Shown here: piece after piece, positions 54,470 through 64,000 of the stretch | Layout: every line of letters starts with the position of its first letter | Position numbering within the stretch: the first letter of the stretch is position 1 | From: Glandiceps talaboti | Taxonomy: Eukaryota; Hemichordata; Enteropneusta; Spengelidae | Assembly (NCBI RefSeq): GCF_964340395.1 | Contig: NC_135565.1 | Location: 10,367,742 to 10,431,741 of the forward strand | Length of the DNA stretch: 64,000 bases | Direction of reading: 5' to 3' | Position numbers and translations under genes: made by a program | The notes under the pieces: generated by a model | The model's input: the letters and a program-made list of their open reading frames with translations, nothing else | Told to the model about the DNA's origin: nothing | The model's database searches: none

Positions 54470-55269
54470 AATGCTAGAATCCTTTCGCCCGGCCTATGTG
54501 TTTGCCATTGATGTAGAGAGACTGCAGACGCCATGGTTAAGTATGCGTCACACCAGAAAACTCTGGTAACCGACCAACCAATTCAAGGTGTTGGCACCGC
54601 AGCCGGCCCTCTATCGTTCCGATACTAGCAATGTTGTTTTGTCACCCGTGTCTCTTAACTTTTAATTATGGTAATTTTCTTTGATATTTTGTCAAAGTAT
54701 TTGTCTGGAGGTCAAAGTTCATACTCAAAGCGTAGCTATAGCTGCCTCAATGTAATGGAAAGAACAAAAAAGAATAAAAAAATAGAAGCGAGGAATTTGT
54801 GAGACCGACTTTTGCCGGTCGTCCATGTCTAATCTAAACTTTGAGTGCTGGACAACGGTGGCGGCGATATTCTAATTATACGACAAACACGAGTCTCTAT
54901 GATATGTGAAATGTGTTGATTGGCTATAAAAAATCGGGGTTCGTAAAAAGCGAAAGGTTGGAACTTTATTAAAATACCATGTCCATAGTAATAGTTGCCC
55001 GACAACGGGTGACACAAAGACTAAATTGAGAGAGAGTTTCCATTCTTAGACTATTCAGTAGGCCGACATTTTTTTTTTTTTTTTAGAAATTCAACATTTT
55101 TTCCCATGGGAAGTAATACTGTTACTTCAATGACAGTAGTGGTTATTTCTGTTTTTAATGATGTCATCATTAGTTATGTCGAATAAAAGGTGTCTACGCA
55201 AAACCTTATCAAAATCTTTCCACTGGCAATTATGTATGGTATACCAAGGTCTACGCCAATCTTTTAATT

Positions 55270-55460
55270 TTTAGTACCAACATTCGAATTAGAAGACAAA
55301 TTGCACAGTAACTAGTAACAACATTTGACTTACAAGTTAAAAACAATTGCAATTTATCTAGTAACAGCATTCAACTTGGCATTGAAACCATTGCAGTATA
55401 TTTGACACTAACATTCGACCTACAAGTTGTAAACAACTGCAACATATTTAGTAACCACGT
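55270..55460 (+). repeat. Diverged about 45-bp tandem repeat, 5 units
   Basis: AGTAACAACATTTGACTTAC-like starts recur at about 55273, 55314, 55360, 55404 and 55450, each followed by an AAGTT..AAACAATTGCA-like segment. Confidence 0.7.
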
Positions 55461-55745
55461 TTGCTCGAAAAATTGAAATCTTCTAATAATGTTTCTACTA
55501 CATGCTGTAATAGCGAAACTATCTTTTGTGATGAGTTCGTTTTTTGTTGATATTTTTGCGATTATTTTGGTGTTTTTATATCTTTGCTTTTTTCCAAAGT
55601 CATGTAAACGCTAACAGTTACATGCACAGACTCGTTGAAATATAACAATCCTACACAACTTTGATCCATAAATATTTGTTATTTTACGTCAGAAAGTGAC
55701 TATTGATATCTTTTGAATGGCATTTGAGTTATTTTTCCAAGAGCA

Positions 55746-55767
55746 GGGGGTGGGGTGGGGTGGGGGT
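55746..55767 (+). other. Canonical G-quadruplex motif
   Basis: Four G tracts (G5, G4, G4, G5) joined by single T loops, a form expected to fold stably. Confidence 0.8.
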
Positions 55768-56012
55768 AATAACGTAGTTTGTATCAGGGCGGGATATAAG
55801 TTAGAAATCCCCATAGCATTTAACCATTGCGTTGCTACAAGTTAAAATATAGCTTTGCAATGGAGGGGGGGGGGGTGTCAAGATTTGATCGGGGTCAAAT
55901 ATATAGACAACAAGTGGGGGTAAATCATTGGCTCAAATAGGAGGGACTGAAATTCAAATTTAAAAGTATGGATGTATTAATCAAGTTATGTGATGGACAG
56001 ATACACTTAGTA

Positions 56013-56890
56013 TTACAATAAAAACCAGTTTATCTAAAACTGTTACAGTAATCTTGTGACTAACAAAATATGTTACTAAAATTGTTACATTTTATCGTAT
56101 GGCTCGACAATAATCTTATCAACGTTGCGACAGCTTTCAGTCTGGTGAGAAAAAAAATGAGACGCCTTGCTACATTTCTTCGCCTGTATCACGTTTTGGT
56201 GCGCCACACCCTGACTACCAAACAAGAGTGACTATAGAGTTTCAATTACTACCAAACCAGAGTGACTATAGAGTTTTAATTACTACTAAACCAGAGTGAC
56301 TATAGAGTTTGAATTACTACCAAACCAGAGTGACTATGGAGTTTCAATTTTTTTATGCGTCACACTTTTTTTGGTTACAAATTACATGAAAACAAAATAC
56401 TGACACTGGTAGTAGGAAGGCATATAACATGATACATTTATCTAGATATTAATAGAAATCAACACTGTCGGATGAAACAAGGAAAGTTCAAACACAGAAC
56501 TGTTTGTTTGTGTTCACAGTGAGATAAAATTATGTAACATTTCATGTATATGCGCGCTACCAGTGTCTGTATTTTGTCTGTAAAAAATTCGTATCAAAAA
56601 CAAATTATGTGAGATGTTCAAAAAAGTACTTGAAACTCTAAAGTCACCCTGGATTGGTAGTAGAAGGACTACAACCGATCGATTCTACTTGAATATCTGT
56701 CGAGACAGACGATGAAATGTAGCAATTTTAATAGCAAGACTTTTGTTGAGCCAGACGACGAAATGTAGCAATTTTAATAGCAAGACTTTTGTTGAGCCAG
56801 ACGACGAAATGTAGTGATGTTTCAAAGCAAGACTTTTGTTGAGCGAGGAGACATTCTGTTTCAGGTTAACTGGCATCTATTGTGCTAACA
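56013..56890. mobile_element. Inverted-repeat element, copy B (fold-back type)
   Basis: The right end (about 56854-56874) is the inverse of GCCAGTTAACCTGAAACAG. The left end (about 56024-56042, ACCAGTTTATCTAAAACTG) is a diverged match. The left arm carries TTGTTACATTTTATCG (about 56084); the right arm carries the inverse as three 46-bp units (starts 56708, 56754, 56800) with GACGACGAAATGTAGCAA. A 34-bp array and one inverted copy of it lie inside. No coding capacity seen. The left boundary is the least certain. Confidence 0.6.
56216..56349 (+). repeat. 34-bp tandem repeat, 4 copies, with a distant inverted copy
   Basis: AGAGTGACTATAGAGTTT recurs at 56225, 56259, 56293 and 56327, an exact 34-bp period. 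A diverged inverted copy is at about 56626-56664 (AAACTCTAAAGTCACCCTGG). Confidence 0.9.
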
Positions 56891-58119
56891 TTATCACCAC
56901 TCTCACTGTAACCGATACTGGAGACGTTCCACGCTTTCACTTGACGTGACAATAAGCAATGGAATAAAAAATGCGGTGCTATGATAATCAAAAAGTGACC
57001 CGACGTTGGACTTAAAAAGTGTGGGCCCATAACGTGTTCAGTGTCAACGTTATTGTTAGATTTTATAACTAAAGAGAGCACCGACTTTTCGTTATTTGAT
57101 GTTTTCAAATTCTATCTACTTTAAACTTGTCTACATATACACTAAATGCTTGATTTAGATTTTTGTATTTATATGATATATATAACATGTTATAACTATC
57201 TTCATATATATATATATATATATATGTGTGTATACCATGTTATAGCTATAGTCAATTCTATACTGAGGATCCGTCACCAGTCACTGCCTGTCTCCATACT
57301 GAAACACTTTAATGCGTACATTATCCTAATTCTCAATGTGCGCATGTGCACGCGATAAAGCAACAGATTGCTGGGTTATTGAGGGGTCCTCATTATTATT
57401 CAAAGTCGGTTTCATCTATCTTTATTATCGTCTATATCCGCGAAGCAAAACAAAAAGGAAACCGCGAAGATTTAATCTTCTGGATGGATGTTTATTGTGA
57501 ATTACTAACAGCGATCAATATGATAGTGCATGTAGAATCACGCACGACAACTGTCCGACTCTATGAGGCTGGTGTCTAAGAAACGACACCCAAAAAATGT
57601 TCTCAAAGTTATAATTTTTCGATAATTCCTGTCAAATGTTAATCAACATGCTCTCAGTTTGTGATAATCTGAACATGTGTCTCAAAATTATGTTTAAATT
57701 CCTCAATAAACTATTCAAACTGTTTCATATTTGCAACAGACGACTGTCGCGTGTCAGGCGAATGGCTTATCGCTAATTTGACGTATGAGCACTTCGCCTT
57801 AAATCAAACATAAAATTTTACGATGCTTTACCAGTACACAGTTTTAAATAAAGAAACCAGTAACCAGCAAATGACACAAGACCGTCAAAGTTCCGATAAA
57901 AAAATTGGCCTATGGGAAAATTGTCCATTTGACGTGCATGTTACGCCCAGTAGTGCTTTTACGTTCAACCGTTGAAGTTCTACCAGAGTTTATTGTCTGC
58001 TTTTGCGCGGGGATACGTTTAAGCCTAAAAGTGTAATCTCTCATAGCAGACGTTACGTTGTGCACTTGTATTACAACACAACATTGTAGTGCTGCAAATT
58101 TCATAACAAATAGTGCTAC

Positions 58120-58425
58120 AATAGGAGTCATTTAACCTGAAACAGAATATCGCCTGGCCCGACCCAAAAAAATTAGTAGCGTTGCTACATTTTATGGCCT
58201 GTCTCGACAAAAAATCAAGTATAATTGTTACATTTTAATCCTTTCCTGAGTGTCGATTACCTCACGCTACGACAATGTAGCAATTTCGGTAAGATTTTGT
58301 CGCGCCAGACGATAAAATGTAGCAATTTTAATAAGATTTCTGTTATCCGGAGTAAATGTTGCAAAGTTATCATTTTTTTGTTGTTGAGGAAGACGACGTT
58401 TCATTTCAGGTTAATTGGCTTTTGG
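58120..58425. mobile_element. Inverted-repeat element, copy C
   Basis: The left end at 58132 reads TTAACCTGAAACAGAATAT; the right end at about 58397-58418 is its inverse (CGTTTCATTTCAGGTTAATT). Inside: TTGCTACATTTTAT facing left, a centre TTACATTTTAATCC, and GACGATAAAATGTAGCAAT facing right. About 290 bp, noncoding. Best-defined copy. Confidence 0.75.
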
Positions 58426-58540
58426 TTCTGTGGTAACCCTCGCCTTAAATATCTACAACATTGTCTCAGATTGTTGTGCTGTGGAGTACCGTCAACAGAT
58501 TTCACCATATTCTTTCAAACCGATGGGTTGTAAGCATTAG

Positions 58541-58683
<143 letters not shown>

Positions 58684-59032
58684 ATAACACTGCCTAACTT
58701 TGCTAGTAGGATTGCACAATAAATCTGTGTACATTAAACAAAATGACGCCAGCACGAGTAGCCTGGATAAATATCAAACAACAAATGAAGCGGCGTCCCA
58801 GGAAGCTGATACCCATGAAATGTTATATATAGTTTAATCAACTATATTATGATTAATCAACCAATTGCTTATCTAGTTGTCTGCCTATACCTATGTGACG
58901 TGTGAAATCAGGACGCACTGGAGGGAATAACTATTCAAAACAAACATATCATATTTGTGCCCTTTTCAGAATGTATTTTCTCCTTCATTAAGGTTGTCGG
59001 TATATAAAGAAATAGTTGCTATAAAACTATCG

Positions 59033-59040
59033 TGACGTCA
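59033..59040. promoter_or_regulatory. CRE palindrome TGACGTCA
   Basis: Perfect CRE in the same 15-mer (TCGTGACGTCATAGG) as at 10876. Confidence 0.35.
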
Positions 59041-59123
59041 TAGGCATTTGCACAAGTACAAGTTATCCATAGGTAGTAGAAACAGGGGTGAACGGTCAGT
59101 GAAATGACAGTATTATGATTGAT

Positions 59124-59390
59124 GCAATAGCGCCAGTTAACATGTATCAGATCACCAAACGACAAAACACCTCACTAGCATTGCTACATTTTATCGACAA
59201 AAATTCAATACAAATGTAACATGTGAATCCTTTTAAGGGTGTTGACCACTTAAAAGTAGTTCAGGCGATGAAAATATAGCAATATCGTAAAATATTTGTC
59301 GTGTCCGACAATAAAATGTAGCAATGTTTTACTGACGAGTTTTAGTGAGTCAGCAACGTTCTGTTTCAGGGTAACAGTCTTGTATTGTAG
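59124..59390. mobile_element. Inverted-repeat element, copy D
   Basis: The left end near 59132 reads GCCAGTTAACATGTATCAG. The right end (about 59355-59377, TTCTGTTTCAGGGTAACAGT) is the inverse of the family terminus. Inside: TTGCTACATTTTATCG facing left, a centre with AATCCTTTTAAGGGTG, and GACAATAAAATGTAGCAAT facing right. Noncoding, about 260 bp. A further fragment, AACATTGCTACAATGT, abuts the microsatellite at about 59858. Confidence 0.7.
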
Positions 59391-59872
59391 ATAGCAAAGC
59401 CGTTATTGAGGGAGGGGGCTGGCGGATGACAGTTAGTAGGATGACTTTTGACTTTGAGAACAGAAGAGTCGGCGTTGGTTAAAGGCACCACAAATGTTGG
59501 GTGTTTTTCATTGGGGAAAAGAGAAAAGAATCGTTGGACATTTTTCAGGGGCGCCAAACTAAGTTTTAGTAAAATGTGTTAAAAATGAGAATTTCCAAAG
59601 TTCAACAGTTTCTTAACTTTATAAACCACATGGCTTTGAACCTGTTAAATTAAGCAGTTATTGAATGGTTTGTTTTAATGTAGATAAAGATTGAAAGTCA
59701 ACTCTTGCCTAATTGTTGAGTATTAATTTGTTGTCGACAAGACTGAACTGCCATGGCAACTAGTGAACGTGACGTCGAAGTCTAATTTGAAGTATTTATA
59801 CAATAGAAGACATTTACTCTGAAACAGTGCGTCGTTTGACTTGACTAAAGTGTTACTAACATTGCTACAATG

Positions 59873-60206
<334 letters not shown>

Positions 60207-61257
60207 GGTTGGGAACTCTAAAAGAAACCGCTTCATGACTTAATTCAAAATTTACCAGCGTGTATTCTTTCTTATTCTATCTCTAGTCTGTAGCAAGATT
60301 GACCCCCACCGTCACTAACTAAATCGTTTACCCCTTTCTACCTAACCAACTATGAACTACACACGGCATAGGTCACAATATATCTTCACAGTCCCAGGGC
60401 CTAATAAAAGAAAGCCAAACAAATGGAAAAAAAGCCCTACATGCTACGTAGTTCAGTCACCGTAAACAAGAAGATGTATTCACACAATGTGTAAGGCTGG
60501 CGGCCTGGATCCTTCCACGCCCAACGGGTGACGGCGAACTCCCTATAAGGGGGTTTCAAAGATTCACCCGTGAATTGTACCGGTTCGCCCCTAAGGCAAG
60601 CGTACGCATGCAAAATACGATTATTTCAAACCAGCGAACACATCTTAGAATGCTTAAAGGAAAGTGTCTATTCTACATCAACTTTACGTCTCTCGTGTTG
60701 TGTTTTCAAAGTTTTCCGTTTGCGCTTAAACATGACAAACATATTACTTTAAAGATCATATGATTGAGCATACATATATAGTGACCTTGTCACGTGTCTA
60801 CGTTGACTCAGTCAATACTGGTGATGACAAAAGACCGAAGTAATAACTTAGCAATAAATTCTATAACCCTATTGTTATCATATAGTTCACTCGAAACTAT
60901 ACATGTATGTAATTTCATAGACTATATACAGTTACGAGAATGAGTGAAGTCTCCATCATTCTGTCTAAACTTACCTACACAAAATGTTACACTTTTTTGT
61001 CGTCAACAAAATAACAAACTTTAATAGGCTTCTGGAAAAGCTCCAAAGAAATAACAAAATAATTAAGTTACTTTCTTTTTCCATGTTTGAGTTTGGATGT
61101 TCGCGTCGCATTTTTGTTGTTCTCGCGTTGATCATAGAGGCTTTTTCTTGAATTTTTTTTGACATCGAGGTAGTCACATTGTTGACGTTTTATTTTCAAT
61201 ACATACTTTTTAGCTGACTTGAGCAATGCATGGAAAATTGTCTTTATGCTTTAAATG

Positions 61258-61425
61258 CAACATAACTTAAAAGATATATGGAAACATACCCCCATCATAC
61301 AACATAAGTTATTATACAACATAACTTATAAAACATAGAGTTATAAAACAACGTAGAATAGAACATAACCTATCAAAAACATAATGTTTACAACATAAGT
61401 TATCATCGAACATAAATTGTAAATT
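61258..61425 (+). repeat. Degenerate ACAACATAAGTTAT-type repeats
   Basis: Five or more imperfect copies of ACAACATAAGTTAT or AACATAACTTAT in about 170 bp, irregular spacing. Confidence 0.6.
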
Positions 61426-62158
61426 TTGTGGTGATATAAGCAATATAAGTTTGAACACATGATTTACATGAAAACATGATTTACAACATAATCAAGTAGC
61501 AGAAAACTCTTCCATGGATAATTTTGAACTTAAATGACCCTGTTGGTTTAACATAGACATTGTGAGTACTCCAGTCTCGTGTCTTCGTTCCTACTCTGGC
61601 TTTACTTTTGTTGTAATGTCTAAAACTCCAGAACGCAGTCGCTTTTTATTTGGAGGGTCTAAATTAAGGCCTCGCCTATGATAATGTTTTTTGACTAAAA
61701 CTAGCTATCTGGTTTACTTACTATACAGCTCGCGCCAAAACCAACTTTTACAAGTAAAAGATAATTTCGTACTACCGAGAATTATCATAAAGTTTAGCTT
61801 TCACTCAACGCGGAGATTAAAGAAAAAACAAGCAAAATATGATGCCATTGTACAGTTTGACATTTTCTCGTTTTCCCACTCCAAAAAAGAAACAAACAAA
61901 TAAATGAAAGATAAAAAATCGCTCGTTTTCTTCGTGAAGAATAACGGAATTGTGCACATTCTAGGATGCGTCACGCCAAATTATGGTATGGAAAATAACA
62001 CGTGTGATCAATCAGTAGTACTGTTTGTACATAAACTTTCAATTATTGAAAAAATGTTTGAACTTTGACGAGTCAGAACACGTAGCGGTACGAGTACAAT
62101 CGTCAAAGTTGAAAGTTACAAGTCTGGATCATCTTAAAATATCTCCATATCTACTTAC

Positions 62159-62175
62159 CAGGTTTTTTATCACAG
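62159..62175 (-). other. Possible 17-nt micro-exon between strong splice sites
   Basis: On the minus strand, a pyrimidine-rich acceptor ending TTTTTTGATATTCCAG is followed 17 nt later by CTG|GTAAGT. This would fit a small 5' UTR exon of Pax6 or of another minus-strand transcript. Alternatively it is chance, or only the donor is real. A TATA-like TATATAAA lies at about 62209-62216 on the plus strand. Confidence 0.15.
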
Positions 62176-62774
62176 CTGGAATATCAAAAAAAAGTTGAAA
62201 TCCGCGGAATATATAAACACCAAGTTGTCGTCTGCTACTACTTGCGCGCGCGAAATCAGTGAAAATTAATATGAGCTTGAGCAAATACAACCAGAATACA
62301 AAATCACATTTTTTTTTGAAATGAGAATAACTGACGACAAAGCGTGCACACAGTCTAAAATCGACTTCAGACCCCATGTGTACACAGGCGTAAGAACAAG
62401 TCAACGAACACAATGCAGTAAGGAGTTTATCATTGGAGACCACACTGGCTACTTTGATGGCAAAAAAGAAAAAAAAAACCTGAACATAACTGATTGAAAA
62501 CAGTGAGTATTGATAAGAACTATAGAAATACAAACGGCAGTAATGATTTCGCGCTTTCTTATGTGCTAAATGGGAGTAGCATTTTTCTCAACCAATGGGA
62601 ACATTTAATGTCATCTAAGATCAATTCATCCATAAAAGTGAAATTAGTGAAAAAGATCTCTCAAGTAGAAACATCGGTCAAAAAAATCGTGAAACATGAC
62701 ATAAAGCAAGAGAAAAGAAAGCATTTGTTTACCGTTTATGCAAGAGTAGATTCGTTCCGAGTACTGCGTGGTAC

Positions 62775-62781
62775 TTCTCTC

Positions 62782-62820
<39 letters not shown>

Positions 62821-62822
62821 TC
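62775..62822. repeat. Short (CT)n/(CTAT)n tract
   Basis: CT units with three TAT interruptions. Confidence 0.95.
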
Positions 62823-62965
62823 TTTCTTCAAGTTGCAACTGTGCTCCGGCAGCCGGTAGTTCTGCAACGGAGTCAATACGTTAAATGTCGGTCAAAAAAC
62901 TTCGCTTACACATATATACGTCCATGAGCAACAAAGCCCGACTAATACGTCATCCGAGTCAAGTC

Positions 62966-62980
62966 GTTGCCATTGGAAAC
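62966..62980. promoter_or_regulatory. X-box-like RFX site GTTGCCATTGGAAAC
   Basis: Half sites GTTGCC and GGAAAC with a 3-nt spacer. Confidence 0.35.
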
Positions 62981-63362
62981 GGACTCCTCTAATGATTTTG
63001 AGACTCAATATTTCTTTCAGTAGATACTTGGAGCTATCAAATCGGCCTCGATCTATTTAGTTGGTGCAATTAATAAATTGGAACTGCACGCATTTATTCT
63101 GGATGGGCATAACTATCAGTGCACGTTGTCATTAGCCCACTGATTGGTGTTCTGCCTAATTGTTCACTATTTAGCGGGCCATTGTTTGGCCAACTGTCAC
63201 GGATTTGGCGCTGTACGATGAGATCAGTCGTCAGCGTAAAACTCGTTCATTCTCCCGAAATCGCAATCATTCCATTCTTCATTTATTTTCACCTTTCAAC
63301 GGGCGTCAAATTGTTTCGGTTTTTTTTCCTGTCGTGAAAAATCACTGAAGTAAAGCCATAAC

Positions 63363-63378
63363 ATTTTGGCGCCAAAAT
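63363..63378. promoter_or_regulatory. 16-bp E2F-type palindrome ATTTTGGCGCCAAAAT
   Basis: A perfect palindrome containing TTTGGCGC on both strands (E2F/DP consensus). It is followed by two copies of TTTTTGACGACAGARATC (63380-63397 and 63407-63424). Candidate regulatory site. Confidence 0.4.
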
Positions 63379-64000
63379 TTTTTTGACGACAGAGATCGGC
63401 GCTCACTTTTTGACGACAGAAATCAACAGTGGTGCGAAGCACTCTGCATACGTATTGCAGCCACACGAAATTAGCTTTGAAAACACTTCCACGCTTCTTA
63501 TTGTTCGCACTCTATAGCCAAATAAAGGAACAAAAGAAAAAGCATAGAAAATGAAATGACGGCCGATCACTTCTTACACGGTTATAGACCTATCTAACGA
63601 AATCAGATTCGGTGTAACAAAGTAGTGTATGCTGTCGTGCGCAGGTCATCCCAGTAACGCATGTCTTCTTTACGTATACTATTTTTTCGCTAATGACCGA
63701 GTCTTCGCCAAATTGAGTTTAAAGTAAAGATTTTACAATGTGGAAAGATACATTTGTTTGAGTTTATTCTCCGATAAGATCAGTCGAATGCCATGATAGC
63801 GCTTTTCAAAAATACACATTTTTAGATTTGCTCAGCATTTCAGTAATATTAATAGGGTCTCAAATAAAACAATGTAGACACGGATGTGTTTGATATTCAT
63901 AATGCTGTACATTGTAATTGATAAGTTAAAGCCTGTATCGTTCGCTAACAATAAGTGACTCTACTACCCTTTGCTTTCAAATTATGCGTATGTTTTTCTT

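Noticed and set aside
59747-59760. CTGCCATGGCAAC and similar (3308, 1993, 53778) as extra X-boxes
   Set aside because: One half site has two or more mismatches; CCATGG palindromes alone are not enough.
62129-62859. Two open frames (134 codons minus, 121 codons plus) near 62.1-62.9 kb
   Set aside because: Low-complexity Phe or Lys/Ser-rich translations without domains; one runs into a CT repeat.

Overview
The window is animal nuclear DNA: AT-rich, gene-poor, full of long microsatellites, with small coding exons separated by large introns. The only gene I can support is the 5' part of Pax6, on the minus strand. Three coding exons join in frame: exon 1 (31013-31025) with the start codon and Met-Pro-His-Lys, exon 2 (15990-16336) with most of the paired domain, and exon 3 (8121-8349) with the end of the paired domain and the start of the linker. 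The homeodomain and the C-terminal exons are not visible and should lie beyond position 1. The linker (DKLRLLNGQTWPR followed by WYA) and the MPHKG start resemble lophotrochozoan Pax6 (mollusc, annelid, nemertean, brachiopod type) more than vertebrate or insect Pax6. This comes from memory of the family, not from a search, so the phylum is left open.

Layout, low to high coordinate. 1-8120 is intron 3 (incomplete), with a 200-bp GA tract, an AGT tract and a mobile element that abuts the exon 3 donor. 8121-8349 is exon 3. 8350-15989 is intron 2, with a stretch rich in E2F-like, CRE and X-box-like motifs at 12.3-13.75 kb and a 5 x 40-bp tandem repeat at 14.3 kb. 15990-16336 is exon 2, preceded on the coding strand by about 210 nt of pyrimidine-rich repeat. 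16337-31012 is the 14.7-kb intron 1. 31013-31025 is the start of the coding sequence. 31026-64000 is upstream sequence: 5' UTR, promoters and distal regulatory DNA of Pax6 must begin here or beyond, but I cannot place a transcription start. It also holds a 1.1-kb minisatellite with higher-order structure (47.56-48.69 kb), three copies of an inverted-repeat mobile element (56.0, 58.1 and 59.1 kb), and many microsatellites.

Pax6 is a homeobox and paired-box transcription factor for eye and brain development. There is no operon-like or neighbour-gene context. The most useful unexplained items are: a TIR/fold-back element family with four copies (one truncated at a Pax6 splice donor); the minisatellite with 44-bp and 69-bp higher-order units; an apparent excess of perfect CRE (TGACGTCA) and RFX X-box-like motifs; and the paired-domain exon, which lacks the intron where vertebrates insert alternative exon 5a. 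I see no CRISPR array, rRNA, credible intact tRNA or transposase.
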